Origin: Pictodentalium vernedei
Taxonomy: Eukaryota > Mollusca > Scaphopoda > Dentaliida > Dentaliidae
Assembly: GCA_031216915.1 (NCBI GenBank)
Contig: CM062289.1
Coordinates: forward strand, 63,309,741 to 63,373,740
DNA: 64,000 nt
Reading direction: 5' to 3'
The notes under the pieces are model-generated. The model did no database searches. It saw only the letters and a program-made list of their open reading frames with translations, and was not told the DNA's origin. Below are positions 1 to 10,496 of this stretch, piece by piece (position 1 is the stretch's first letter; the number at the start of each line of letters is the position of its first letter). The translations under genes and the position numbers were made by a program.

Positions 1-100
1 CGAGGGAAATCAGTGAGAATTCATCTCTTTTTCAGATTTCCTGCTAGAGATATGAAATACAGAACTCGGCAATTCTGTTAAATTTTTTAATGAAATAGGT

Positions 101-172
101 TGCACCGACGGGGATTTGAACCTCTTCCTTGATGAGAGTGGATCTCTATGGCACCCATCGCCTAGCAAACTG
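101..172 (-). other. tRNA-like sequence (Pol III promoter relic)
   Basis: The minus strand carries GGTTCAAATCC (positions 122-112), a near-consensus Pol III B box, followed by a GC-rich end resembling a T-arm and acceptor stem. A weak A-box-like TAGGCGATGGG lies upstream. I could not fold a full cloverleaf, so this is more likely the head of a tRNA-derived SINE than a tRNA gene. Confidence 0.25.
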
Positions 173-176
173 TAAG

Positions 177-178
<2 letters not shown>

Positions 179-232
<54 letters not shown>
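179..232. repeat. (TA)n microsatellite, left part
   Basis: Uninterrupted TA dinucleotides preceded by AGGG. A matching TA run at 1381-1414 follows the long palindrome. Two other copies of the surrounding repeat have a single AGGG-(TA)n-GGGCCTATTTACG block, so the two TA runs here look like one microsatellite split by the palindrome. Confidence 0.9.
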
Positions 233-235
<3 letters not shown>

Positions 236-250
236 TTCATCAAATATTTT

Positions 251-667
251 ATATAACTTCGTCAAATTGCCGTCATGCTCGGAAGTTTACTTCCTTCTAA
301 GCGGCTTTCATTTTTGACTAATACTTATTCCGTTACTTTAAGTGCCGTACCAATGTGTATCGCGTCATGGGAACGTAAAATTTAGCGTCACGCTGATCCT
401 AATTGTTGAATGGGAATTATAAAATTGATCGTGATACGCGTACGTCTTACAGATCGATTTATTATTTGGCAAGTGGCTGCCTAGCTCATAATCACGAACC
501 CGTCTATAAAATCGCCGATGCATGTCTTCCTTGGGTGGCAACAAGTAAAGATATGTTCCGCATTACACGTTGTTCACCTTCTTTAATTGTAAATTATGGA
601 CAAACAAGACCGTATCATATCTTCCTAAGGTGGTAACGAGTGGAGATATATTCCGCGTTATCTCGCG

Positions 668-735
<68 letters not shown>

Positions 736-1379
736 TTCTCAGCCTTAGAATTAGAAACATTCAATCATTTATCTCAACCTCGCCCTTGGTAACAGAGGCA
801 GAAGCGAGGTTCGCAACAACGCGTGTAAACAATTCGGGTCAAGGAATGGCTGAATGTGTGAATACTGCATGCGAACTCGCTTCTGCCTCTGTTACCAGGG
901 CGAGGTTGAGATAAATGATTGAATGTTTCTAATTCTAAGGCTGAGAACAAAAAAAAAAAAAAAAAATGCGCGAGATAACGCGGAATATATCTCCACTCGT
1001 TACCACCTTAGGAAGATATGATACGGTCTTGTTTGTCCATAATTTACAATTAAAGAAGGTGAACAACGTGTAATGCGGAACATATCTTTACTTGTTGCCA
1101 CCCAAGGAAGACATGCATTGGCGATTTTATAGACGGGTTCGTGATTATGAGCTAGGCAGCCACTTGCCAAATAATAAATCGATCTGTAAGACGTACGCGT
1201 ATCACGATCAATTTTATAATTCCCATTCAACAATTAGGATCAGCGTGACGCTAAATTTTACGTTCCCATGACGCGATACACATTGGTACGGCACTTAAAG
1301 TAACGGAATAAGTATTAGTCAAAAATGAAAGCCGCTTAGAAGGAAGTAAACTTCCGAGCATGACGGCAATTTGACGAAG

Positions 1380-1385
<6 letters not shown>
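251..1385. repeat. 1.13-kb near-perfect palindrome (foldback element)
   Basis: Positions 251-669 are repeated inverted at 967-1385, each 419 bp. A second inner pair (735-813 and about 870-948) closes on a spacer of about 55 bp. The arms look about 99% identical by eye. The main difference is a homopolymer: 65 T (670-734) against only 18 A (949-966). Each arm reads the same 77-codon open frame in opposite directions, which is a consequence of symmetry and not two genes. The block sits inside a TA microsatellite, consistent with insertion at TA. I recognise no transposase. It could be a foldback-type transposon or an inverted duplication. Confidence 0.85.
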
Positions 1386-1410
<25 letters not shown>

Positions 1411-1418
<8 letters not shown>

Positions 1419-1450
1419 CTATTTACGTTTCCAGCCCCCTGTGGTTCACC
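1411..1450 (+). repeat. GGGYCTATTTACG...CCCCCTGTGG repeat end
   Basis: The block (TA)n-GGGTCTATTTACG-TTTCCAGCCCCCTGTGG recurs at 4790-4825 and 7893-7936, and inverted at 4728-4760. It marks a dispersed repeat that overlaps the last codons of the helicase reading frame. Confidence 0.75.
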
Positions 1451-2354
1451 CTCACAAAGTATGCAGATGAGAAAATGATGGAGCTGCAACGTTGTTTGAA
1501 AAGTTCTACTGAGACTTTGATGACACTTGTATTTGTTTTCGATGTGACATTTTCTTGCTTACTGCTATTGTCCTTAGGAAGTCTCGCTGTGACCATATCC
1601 AAATGAATTTCCTGAACTGTCCCCAGCATCCCATTGCACAACTTGGAAGATATATTCCGAGTAAGCATCACACGACATCCTTTTTTTAACCAGATAGTTG
1701 GAGGGGCATCTGTCTCTTCGAGAGTTTTCCTGGTTCCTTCATCAATCGAATTAAATTCATACAGTTCTCCATGATGTGCAAGTATTGCATCTCTGTTGAA
1801 AAGTTGTGCCTGGTGCTTGGTGGCAAACAAGTAGATTTTATCTCTAGAATGTGGTATTGGGCGAGACAATGCATAGATAAACTCTACTGATGTCTTGGAT
1901 AGTAATCCAAGTTCTGCTTCTCTGATACACTTCACAAAGGTTTCCTCACTCTGTCGCACACATTCATTTAGGAAAATGCAGTGTGAAAACACATCCTTCC
2001 ATAGGTCACTCTCGAAACAGTAGTTTCCTAAATCCCCATATCGAGGTTTAGCTATAGGTGGAAGTTGTGCCATATCACCAATGAGAAGCACTTGTATCCC
2101 TCCAAAATATCTGGAAGGGTCATGCAGTGAACAAATTTTCTCTACACTTTCAAAAGTCTGCTTGCTCAGCATCGACACTTCATCAATTACTAGCAAATCA
2201 CAATTGTTTACTCTTTCAAGCACTGGTGCATATCTCTCATCTTCCATGACAACTTTCCTCAAGGCATCCCCATGAATCCTGCCATTTCCCAGCCCACACC
2301 ACTTATGAATAGTCATCGCATTTCGGCAGAAGCCATAGGCTGTACTTGATATTC
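1423..2354 (-). CDS. PIF1-like DNA helicase, exon 2 (helicase core, C-terminus truncated)
   Basis: Second exon of a superfamily 1B PIF1-type ATP-dependent 5'-3' DNA helicase. With exon 1 (7281-7104) it gives a 369-codon protein. The junction is phase 1: the acceptor ends TTCAG at 2355, and joining restores the motif Ia region TSTTGISS followed by AMTIHKWCGLG. Visible motifs are Walker B LLVIDEVSML (residues about 113-122), motif III LLIGDMAQLPP (about 149-159) and, near residue 285, a KKGCRVMLTRN...NGMLGTV block typical of the family. The usual motif VI (HKSQG-type, needed for ATP hydrolysis) is absent. The frame runs into a dispersed repeat and stops at TAA 1425-1423, so either a further exon lies outside the window or the gene is truncated. 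A possible donor, GTGAGG, lies near 1456. No Rep or OTU domain is seen, so a Helitron origin is possible but unsupported. Confidence 0.8.
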
Positions 2355-2391
2355 CTGAAGATAAAAGATAAATATACCTGTTAGTTGTTAG

Positions 2392-3068
2392 CCCTTTACC
2401 TTATGTAACGTCACAAACCAGGCAGTTGCAATACATGATAATCACCATTCAAATGTTATTTTTTTGTATATTTTGCTTCCAAAACATAGCTTATGACAAC
2501 CTCACTGGAATGAATGTGTCGTGCTCATTCCAATGAGGGGTCATAAGCTATGTTTTGGATGCAAAAAATGGAAATGCTAATGCAGAGAACCCTGTTAATT
2601 GAACAGCTGCTTTGCCAGAAAAAAGTATTCATTTAACAGGAGTATACAAGTAACGGGAATTTGGACATATGATATTCCTATCTTCTAATGATAAATTGAG
2701 TATTCATTCTATTATATCATGTTTGACAGAGCTCATTGAGCTCTGTCAAACAAGATAAAATAGAACAAATATCAAAACTGACTGTATAGAGACAAAAAAT
2801 GTGTATCAATGTGGGGAATTTGTTGGTCGTCAGTGTAATTTTCCGACAGATTGCAACATTTTGTATTCAATTAACAGGAATTTACTCTACAACCTATATA
2901 CAATTAACAGGTAAAATTTGTATTGAAGGTATGGTAAATGGTTTGGTGTTTGGAATTTTTATTCAATTAACAGGATTGTTCAATTAAGAGATATACAATT
3001 AAGTGGGCTCTACTGTATACAAGAAAATTGTAGACAAGTGTTACCTGCTACTTACGTTAGGTAAAGGG
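2392..3068. mobile_element. piggyBac-like hairpin MITE (copy 1, with nested insert)
   Basis: The terminal inverted repeats start CCCTTTACC (2392) and end GGTAAAGGG (3068), flanked by TTAG and TTAA, fitting the TTAA target of piggyBac elements. The left half holds the family's palindromic core (2467-2563), with arms reading CATAGCTTATGAC and the matching inverse around CATTCCAATGAGG. Positions 2583-3015 are a further insertion. No transposase is present, so it is non-autonomous. Confidence 0.7.
2583..3015. mobile_element. pogo/Tigger-like MITE with CAATTAACAGG subterminal repeats
   Basis: Begins CAGAGAACCCTGTTAATTG and ends with a rough inverse (CAATTAAGTGGGCTCTACTG). Inside, TTCAATTAACAGG-type motifs recur near 2630, 2866, 2908 and 2962. 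Short terminal repeats starting CAG with internal copies recall pogo-type elements. The family assignment is inferred. It splits the surrounding piggyBac-like MITE. Confidence 0.45.
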
Positions 3069-4009
3069 TTAAACAAAATTAGCTTTTCTCAATTTTTTTT
3101 TTTCAATAAACCAATGTCGCGTGTATTCTGACTCCATGATTGAAATGAAATGATTCCAAAGATGGGGTCATATATATATATGATACAATAAAGTATTCAT
3201 TTGGGGTCTACTCACTTGTCCGGCAGCTATTGTTCAGGAGAGAAGTGTGATAATCCCTCAGATCAAACATTTTTCGACTGAAGTCTGTTTCTGATTGAGG
3301 AGCGGTTTTGAAGTTTACTAATTTGTAGAATGGACGAGAAATTAACTCTGTTCAAGTTATTCCTTCCTAAAATAAGCCGATTTGATGTCTGTCATTTCCG
3401 ACAAATGACTAAATTATTTATTTATTTTATAAAATTTACTGATCTTTGTAGTAATTTTACGAAATGATGAATAATTTAGTCATTTCATGAAATAACTGAT
3501 TTAATAGTCGGGCTGTAATATATTATATATACTTCTTACTAAAATTATATAATATTACCTGTTACATACAAATTCACTAATACCCTGTTGAATGTGACAC
3601 AGAGTCCAAATAGTCTAATATAGTCCTATATTACCACCTTCCGCAGTATCATCAACGCGCAAGATGCCGAGGGTAATAACTCTTTGTCCAGCCGCTGATT
3701 TGTCGCAGTTCTCATAAGAGAAGGCATTGTGGGAGGGGGTTGTGGGAAATGTGCCGTGCCCCCCACCCATCCCCCCCCCCCCCCCCCCTTTAACTGTTGT
3801 GATCGGCAAATTGCTTCGCACAGCATTCTGCACAACATCTGGGTATGTTTCATCATTATGCAGACGTTATAATGATTAAAATAGCAACATTTAATCATTA
3901 TAATAATAAATAAAAAATCCCCCCCACCTTCATCCCCACTCATAACTATATCTCATTTGAGATAGAAAAGACCACCCCCTCTGTTTGTCCTATTGCGCAT
4001 CGAATTCCA
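3069..4009. other. Intronic interval without recognised gene
   Basis: AT-rich sequence with a short TA run (3171-3182) and a 17-bp poly-C run near 3772-3788. Open frames here read through the homopolymer (Gly or Pro runs) and have no recognisable domain. Confidence 0.6.
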
Positions 4010-4195
4010 CCTCGGGAAAGGCACTAATCCCCACTGCGTTGTAACCGCTGGGTTAGTAAGTTGAAGAGCCCAGCAGATACTCGCAGCTGCTCGCTGGTTC
4101 TCGCCAGTTACTCCGGCTTCCTCCACCCGTAAATCCGCTCGACACAATGTGACCCTGGCTATTGAAGTGTCGTAAAATCCCAATAAATAATAATT
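4010..4195 (+). mobile_element. Old V-type SINE relic
   Basis: The central block GTTACTCCGGCTTCCTCCAC and the tail TCCCAATAAATAATAA align with the better-preserved SINEs at 48139-48502 and 54422-54803. The tRNA-derived head is missing and divergence is clearly higher, so this is an old 5'-truncated copy. Confidence 0.6.
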
Positions 4196-4707
4196 ATATT
4201 TGTCAGCAACAAGCAAAAACTGTTACTAATTAGTAATCATACTGTTTTATTTTTATTTAATTGATCAATGATATGTTTATGTTAGTAAAAAGAAATAAGA
4301 TGTTAAAAATTTGACGGTGTGGTGAGCGTTAACACTAAAAAACATTTGCCAGCAACTTCAGTGACGAATACTAATAGACTGTTAATTAGTCTGAAACAGA
4401 CTGTAGCCATATCTCGCACCTTCATAAAATCTTTCTTGCCGGACAAGTGAGAATAACCCGTTCATTTGAATGACCTTGTCCTAGTGAGGTTGGTCATACC
4501 ATGTACTTGTATGATGTGGTTTTATTTTCGGAAAAACATTTACAAACAAAATTTTCTATCGCACTAGATAAAGGGTTAAATTCATAATGCCCCCCTCCCC
4601 CACATACAGTACATGGCAGGTGGATTGCTACAAAATCCCAGCAGAGTAGATTTTCCACTTGACAGATATTAACAATTTTTCAAAAAGCACAACATTTTTT
4701 ACTCCAG
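4196..4707. other. Intronic interval, possible MITE remnant
   Basis: No gene recognised. GATAAAGGGTTAAA near 4568-4581 resembles a right terminus of the piggyBac-like MITE family, but I found no matching left end, so it is at most a fragment. Confidence 0.4.
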
Positions 4708-4833
4708 GACCACCAGGTGCAACCCACAGGGGGCTGGAAACGTAAATAGGCCCTATATATATATAAAAATTTAGGGTATATATATATATATAGGGCCTAT
4801 TTACTTTTCCAGCCCCCTGTGGTGCAACCTGAT
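4708..4833. repeat. Inverted pair of the CCCCCTGTGG repeat around TA tracts
   Basis: CCACAGGGGGCTGGAAACG (about 4728-4746) faces its inverse at 4808-4827 across two TA tracts. The arms are about 45 bp and nearly identical. The same unit occurs singly at 1411-1450 and 7888-7936. Confidence 0.75.
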
Positions 4834-5454
4834 GTTCCACAAACATTGTGAATGATAATTTGTTTTTTGTTCTCATACATTATAAATAATTATAAATAAT
4901 CGATGGATGACAAATCTACCCCATCATGATTTAACATTGATCCACTGTCGGAGTGTCCACAGACTGGATGTTATTACCTGTGGCCGGGGTAGCACTCTCA
5001 AAAACAAAGAGATTGCTCAGATTACCACCACCGCCCCATTCAAACAAATTTTTGTTCTGCCTAAAGCTTGTCCAACATTGACTTCATTCCAGCAAGAACA
5101 ATCATTGATTCAAATTCAATGGTATGAGACCAGAAGAAATAAGCATTTGATCGGACAGTAAACATTCTTTGGAAGTGCACACATAAAATGTGCATTTGTG
5201 CATGTACATGTACATAAATTGTGTTTTATATTTGATTGGGAGTCCCTGCAAATTGAATGGATGTTGGAAGTGAGTGTCAGCAAGTCAATGTATTTGTTCA
5301 GTCTATGGACAAGTTGTCCCAGAAACAACCCCACCCGAGAAAAGTTCCCCAATTGACTTGAGACAAGTCAGACCAATTTTGATTGAGACAGCTTGCCCCA
5401 ACTTTTCAATGTTAGTTTAATTATTTATTTTTTTATTTATAATTTTTCACCATG
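4834..5454. other. Intronic interval without recognised feature
   Basis: AT-rich sequence with the short palindrome TGTACATGTACA near 5201-5212. Open frames are under 85 codons and resemble nothing I know. Confidence 0.5.
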
Positions 5455-5695
5455 GGAACCCTGGGAAGTAGAACAGTGCTAGTTCACTGTGGTAAACAAG
5501 TTCTGTCTTAACTGGTACAATAGGACCTGGTAATCAATGCCTACATGTAGGGTGGAAGTTCCCTAAAGTGGGCAGCAGTACATGTATAAACGATTGGCTA
5601 AACTTGACTTTATACTAATTATAGTTGTTGTTGTCATGCTATAGCCATAGATGCTGGAAGTAACATTAAACACCAATAAATAAATAAATATAATT
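5455..5695 (+). mobile_element. SINE-B copy 1 (AACACCAATAAATAAA tail)
   Basis: About 240 bp closely matching 6388-6613: both carry ATAAACGATTG, AACTTGACTTTAT, an AATAGGACC block and the 3' tail AACACCAATAAATAAATAAA. The tail matches that of the V-SINEs, so both probably use the same LINE machinery. No clear tRNA head is seen. Confidence 0.65.
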
Positions 5696-6125
5696 TCTAT
5701 ATCTTTATATATTTGATTATTCATAATTTTGGAATACAAAATGTGTACCGGTACCAGTACTTACATTTTAAAAAATTCCAAACTTACTCCAAGAAACTTA
5801 ATTAATTTGATCCACTCCTAGAAACTACAAATCCCAGAAAGATGCATAACAGTTGATCCATAAAAACATTCCAGTTCAGTCCGGAGTACACAATCCATTT
5901 TCATTGAAAATCCAACATGAGAATTTTCAAGGACTGGCCACAATAATGTTTTGCACAGACCAATTTCTCAAAACCCTTGCCTCTCTGGATCCTTCTCCAA
6001 CCAAAATATGCCATGCTCCTCCACCCCACCATACTAGTATACAGCAAGGGGACCACTGCTTTACATACACACCCCTCCCCCTGCTCTGGTGTCCCTGATG
6101 GTCAGTGGCAGTGCCAGAAAATCTT

Positions 6126-6157
<32 letters not shown>
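6126..6157 (+). repeat. Poly-G tract (about 32 bp)
   Basis: Uninterrupted G run with G-quadruplex potential. The apparent open frames across it are artefacts. Confidence 0.9.
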
Positions 6158-6159
<2 letters not shown>

Positions 6160-6387
6160 GGAGCAAATAGGGGACATGCTCCCATGAAAGGGGACAAATC
6201 TGTAAATTATCATATCAATCATTACATTCTTAAGAGCTGAGCAATCCTAGGAGGTTTGTTGGGGTTGAGGTACCATTCAGGGGAGATTCAATTGTTTTCT
6301 ATCTAGAATGAGAAGCCTCCCATTCCTCCCTCTGAGGGAAGGCAGGCTTCTCCCAGATAAAAAAAAAATTGAATTGTGCCCCCCTTC

Positions 6388-6613
6388 AGAAGCCCGGGAA
6401 GTGAAGCAGTGCTTCTTCACTCTGGTCACCAAATTCTGTTTTACTGGTAAAATAGGACCCACTCACCAATGATTGGGTGGAAGTCCTCTAAAATGGACAG
6501 CATGCATATAAACGATTGACAAAACTTGACTTTATTTCCATGTTGCGGTCATGATAGCCATTGTGCATAAATAGGTTACCATAAACACCAATAAATAAAT
6601 AAATAAATAAATT
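6388..6613 (+). mobile_element. SINE-B copy 2
   Basis: Second copy of the family at 5455-5695, with the same internal blocks (GGTAAAATAGGACC, TAAACGATTGACAAAACTTG) and the same AACACCAATAAATAAA tail. The two lie about 930 bp apart in the same orientation within the helicase intron. Confidence 0.65.
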
Positions 6614-7103
6614 GAATTGTGCTTTCAAATGAAGTATTTTGGGGCATTTGGGGTAAATCTCCACGCCTTTTGGACATCAAAAATGTGTGTGATGGGAGGG
6701 GGAAAATTATGTTTTAGGTGGCATCCCCCCCCCCATAGCGCCGCCCCTGATGGTTCTTTATAAGTTATGAAATGTATCCTATCAGTAACACTCACTTCCC
6801 GGTTCCTGCCTTTGATAATACCACTACATATAATCAACCATTGAACACCTCATCCTGCAGTGGAACCTCCAACACCCCACTCCTCCTATCTAACCACATG
6901 CAGGTTTCACTGAAACCGAAAAAAAGTTCTGTCCAAAAACCACCGGACACTTTGTTCAAAACTACCGGACGTTTTGCCCAATCGCACCGTACGTTTGGGG
7001 GGGGTTTCGTCCAGAAATCAGACGTTTTGACAATCGAAGGTTTTGTCAATACCCGTCTCATCCCATTCCCAATTTGATTTCAGTATTTCACCTATTCACT
7101 TAC

Positions 7104-7281
7104 CTGTTGTCGACGTCAACGCCACATTCCTCTTCGTTTCTTCCATGACGTGGACAATCTTCTCCACCAGGGAGGTCTTACCGGTGCCTGCATAACCACC
7201 AATGTATAGGTGATGTCCACACCTTACAATGTCCAAAGCCTCTTGTTGCTTTTTGTTCGGCCTGAAGTTTTGAGTCGCCAT
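7104..7281 (-). CDS. PIF1-like DNA helicase, exon 1 (start and Walker A)
   Basis: First coding exon, 59 codons plus one base. The ATG at 7281-7279 lies in a good Kozak context (ACAATGG). The N-terminus contains KKQQEALDIV, a Q-motif-like region, then the Walker A P-loop GGYAGTGKTSL (residues about 28-38), which binds the ATP phosphates, and ends in ALTSTT before a strong donor GTAAGTG. Splicing to 2354 completes the glycine of TTG|ISS and continues the helicase alignment without a gap. The spliced product is expected to be a nuclear or mitochondrial DNA helicase, or a domesticated one. The two exons together are shorter than typical PIF1 proteins because motif VI is lacking. Confidence 0.8.
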
Positions 7282-7887
7282 TGTTTAGACCTTGAACTTT
7301 GTTGGCAACATCCTGTGATGCTAAATTATAGCACGGAGTATAGAATCAACCTAATCTCCCTGATTATAGTTACTTTCGCTTTCATCCAACCAATCAGACG
7401 CGTCTTTTCTCTGGGATTTTGGAAGACCAGAAAATCTCAACTCCGCAGAAAGAAGTTTTGTTCTGCTGTCTAATTTTGTGAGGTATTTTGTTTTAAAACC
7501 AAAATAAAATACAAATAATCGTGACTTGAATCGATCCTACCCAATCAGTACAATGTATTTAACATATATTTTCTTAATTGAAAGTTATGTTGGGACTGGG
7601 CGTTTCATTTGGATATAAATAGCGATTTGGTTGAAAAATCAGACGATTTTGCTGGACAACTTAACTTACGAGCTGGGAATTTAACGTTGAATTTGGGGTG
7701 TGGGAGTGAATTTCTCTGGAACTACCGGCCCGATCACCACGGGGTTTGTTTCTATGGGTAGAGTGGCCCCTGGTTGACAAATAGAACTTGACATGACTGA
7801 ATTAAAATATGCTATCGCGGAGTAACACTTCCTTGTTTGGACCCACCACTGACCACAAGCCTGTAGAAGCTGTGTCCCTTTCTTTTT
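7282..7887. other. Region 5' of the PIF1-like gene
   Basis: This would contain the 5' UTR and promoter of the minus-strand helicase. I see no clear TATA box or initiator and no other gene. Confidence 0.4.
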
Positions 7888-7936
7888 TTTAGGGTATATA
7901 TATATATAGGGCCTATTTACGTTTCCAGCCCCCTGT
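7888..7936 (+). repeat. CCCCCTGTGG repeat, uninterrupted copy
   Basis: Reads AGGG-(TA)n-GGGCCTATTTACG-TTTCCAGCCCCCTGTGG with one short TA tract. It is the 'empty' counterpart of the block at 172-1450, which holds the palindrome inside its TA tract. Confidence 0.75.
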
Positions 7937-8007
7937 GGATTAAATATGATTTAATTTCTGCAATTACATGTGTAAATAATAATTTAACGTGGAATGCTCC
8001 AGTTATG

Positions 8008-8434
8008 TGTAACAGGAGGAGAGATAAGTGCGGGAGCCGGGGTTCAAACCATCGACCTCTAGCACACAAAGCGACCGATTTACCACGAGACTAAGAGATC
8101 CGGACCAACCAGGTTGGTTGGTAAATGGCCTTTATACCTCGACCGCTACACTACTCTCCCCTTCTTTTTGAGATTCACCACATGTGAATCTCTCCCCAGA
8201 TTCCACCTCAGAGCGGTCGAAACATCCACCATGCTTCATCACAGCGTCCACAACGCCACCAACTGCTGAGGATCCCGGACGAGCTCCCAAATGTAACAGG
8301 AGGAGAGATAAGTGCGGGAGCCGGGGTTCGAACCATCGACCTCTAGCACACAAAGCGACCGATTTACCACGAGACTAAGAGATCCGGACCAACCAGGCTG
8401 ATTGGTAAATGGCCTTTATACCTCGACCGCTACA
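8008..8434 (-). repeat. Two 143-bp tRNA-like repeats around a 141-bp spacer
   Basis: Positions 8008-8150 and 8292-8434 are almost identical and in the same orientation, 284 bp apart. On the minus strand each contains a B box (GGTTCGAACCC in the second, GGTTTGAACCC in the first) and an A-box-like TTAGTCTCGTGG, as in a tRNA-derived SINE. This is either 1.5 units of a 284-bp tandem repeat or a dimeric SINE. A cloverleaf is only partly formed. Confidence 0.7.
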
Positions 8435-9014
8435 TATGTTAATAGTATTTTAAATGGTTAAGTAGTTAATCCAATTAACCACTTGAGTACAGTAACTTTT
8501 AGCGTGTTTAGTACTGGGGTATTTAGAAGCTGACTTGTATCCGATATTTTTTTATGTATGTTCAATGTGAGCGCACGTCCCAGCTCATTCAGTTCACGTA
8601 CAGAATGAGCTTGGTCGTGCTCCACTGGGAATAGTGACATGGATACAAGGTTTTCGTTACTTTCTGCGATTTCTTACTTAGTATTTTGTTCCATGCAGGT
8701 CCAAGATCCACCGCCACCCTGAAATTTAATACGGGAACTCATCACACTGAGGGTATGAATGTAATATAGTTATTATAAGTTTTAACCACTTTGGCTATGC
8801 CACGTAATTAATAATCGGACAGTTCCCTTGTGTTGTTACTCATTCTAGCTGCTCATAAATGGATATATAATCACGAGTAACTTGTCTTTTATAATTTAGT
8901 GGAAGCTAAGTAATCAACGCATGTATTAATGAAGTGCCTCTTTTACCAAAATAATTCATATCCGGTGTAAATAATTTTATTTATGTAAAAGCTCAAGGCA
9001 ATGCTACCATAGTA
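8435..9014. other. Interval without recognised gene
   Basis: AT-rich intergenic DNA. I see no conserved coding or repeat structure. Confidence 0.5.
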
Positions 9015-9281
9015 ATATATTTAAGGAATTTGTGCATGGCTTGGAGTTGACTACGCCCATATAGTGCCCAGTGAGGTGGTGTAGTTCCCGACGCGAAGCG
9101 GCGGGAACTACACCAACTCACTGGGCACTATATGGGCGAAGTCAACGACAAGACATGCACTGATCCTTATATAATATCGAACACCCATCATGAAAAACAT
9201 CTGTCCGATTTGTTAATCTATTACCAATGCAGCAGCTCTACCAACCAGCGTTATATAGACAAAAATACCATGTAGTTTTCA

Positions 9282-9390
9282 AAAAAACATTTTCTTCTTC
9301 CAAAACACGGCTTATGACCCCTCATTGGAAGGAAAACAACACACTCATTACAATGAGGGAGTATAAGCTATGTTTTGGAAGAAAATTTTC
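9282..9390. mobile_element. Palindromic core of the piggyBac-like MITE family
   Basis: TTCCAAAACACGGCTTATGAC faces its inverse ending near 9385 around CCTCATTGGAAGG...CATTACAATGAGG, matching the core at 2467-2563. No CCCTTTACC termini are seen. It is absent from the paralogous site near 10750. Confidence 0.55.
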
Positions 9391-9660
9391 CTTTTCTTTT
9401 TTTTTTTTTTTTTGACAAAGCGAGCAGTCAAAAAGCAAATTGCACCACATTACTGGTACGAAACGCTAACTCGGATTATTGATATGAGCAGAAGACAAAT
9501 TTTGAATTGGTCGGCATGGGTAAATAAAACATTTCCCCCAAACGGAACTGTGTATTCTAGAATCGCGCATCTCGCGAATGAAAGCTAAAATTTTCGAAAT
9601 TTGACAACGCAGTTTGATCATTTCCACACATTTGTCACACATATACATTACCGAATGGGG

Positions 9661-10016
9661 ATTTATTTATTTATTGGTGTTTAAGGTCACATATTTCTGC
9701 ACAATGGCTAATCATGACCACGACAGTTTTACGGGTGGAGGAAGCCGGAGTACCCGGAGAGAACCACCGAGCAACGGCGAGCACCAGTCAGCCCCCCAAC
9801 ATACTAACTCCACACAAGCAGGGTTAGCATTGGTTGAAGACAGGTGCACCAACGACGTGCAGTACGCCTTAGTACACAGCGTCATCGTGCCCCACATGGA
9901 CAATGGGGGTGAAGTGTCTTGCCCAAGGACACAAAGCGGTTGCCGCTGGTGGGATTCGAACCGAGGACCTCTCGGCCTGCAGCCTGCACCTCTACCAACT
10001 GAGCCACCGCGCCCCA
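9661..10016 (-). mobile_element. V-SINE (RUDI-like), full length, with target duplication
   Basis: Read on the minus strand: a tRNA-like head with A box TGGCTCAGTTGG and B box GGTTCGAATCC, a V-type central block (reverse CCGGAGTACCCGGAGAGAAC, CTAACTCCACACAAGCA) and an AATA-rich tail. It is flanked by a 10-bp direct repeat CCGAATGGGG (9651-9660) and CCGAATAGGG (10017-10026). The paralogous position near 11001-11016 has no SINE. Non-autonomous; mobilised by a LINE reverse transcriptase. Open frames across it are not genes. Confidence 0.9.
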
Positions 10017-10496
10017 CCGAATAGGGATACAAAGCTCAGAAGATTCAAATGAATTCCATTATTTATTCGTTTACTGCAAAAAACATACAATTAAATAGCG
10101 AATAAATATTAGCAGCGAAACAAATTATGTTTCATATCAGGACGCGTTCTCGTGGAAGTTGTACCCAGGTGTGGATCATTCTCTTCGAAACGAGATATGG
10201 ATCATCTTCTCAAGGAATAAAATGAACGCCTTGGAAAATGTGACTTCAACAACGGAAAGCGATACATTTTTCCACAATGATTTCTTTCCGGGTCGTTTTG
10301 TGGATGTTGTGCCTCTGTGAATCGATATTTAAATTTAGCCTGATTAGTTTTATTCGCCCAGTATGAAAAGAAAACTGATATAGTAGTGTGCTAAAAATAG
10401 AAAAAGTGTAATGCCTGGTCAGTTCTGTGGATGGAAACTACACGAAATAGGGTGCAGCATTCGTCCAATCAGGAGCCTAGAAGGTCACGTGAGATA

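Larger units (their letters stand above)
2355..7103 (-). other. Intron of the PIF1-like gene, filled with repeats
   Basis: Bounded by donor ACAG|GTAAGTG (minus strand, 7104/7103) and acceptor TTATCTTCAG (ending 2355). Contents in order: a piggyBac-like MITE with a nested element, a V-SINE relic, an inverted TA repeat, two copies of a second SINE family, and poly-C/poly-G runs. No other exon of the helicase is apparent inside it. Confidence 0.75.
9015..10428. repeat. Tandem duplication, copy 1 (with two insertions)
   Basis: Aligns with 10497-11428. Both begin ATATTTAAGGAA, contain a hairpin near their start (9034-9156 here, arms including TAGTTCCCG and CGGGAACTA), and end near AATGCCTGG or AGTGCCTGG. 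This copy is longer because of the hairpin block at 9282-9390 and the SINE at 9661-10016. The small open frames in both copies show no sign of selection. Confidence 0.8.

Noticed and set aside
101..172. Functional tRNA gene
   Set aside because: The B box is good, but the A box is weak and I could not complete the acceptor and D stems.
403..1233. Two identical 77-codon genes facing each other
   Set aside because: Mirror images produced by the palindrome, with no independent coding evidence.
1423..7281. Helitron assignment for the PIF1-like gene
   Set aside because: No Rep (HUH) domain, no TC/CTRR ends with a 3' hairpin, and a conventional spliceosomal intron. Possible but unsupported.
9614..10024. 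136-codon plus-strand frame, and similar frames at 48133-48480 and 54485-54817
   Set aside because: These are reading frames across V-SINEs, recognised by the tRNA head, tail and target duplications.
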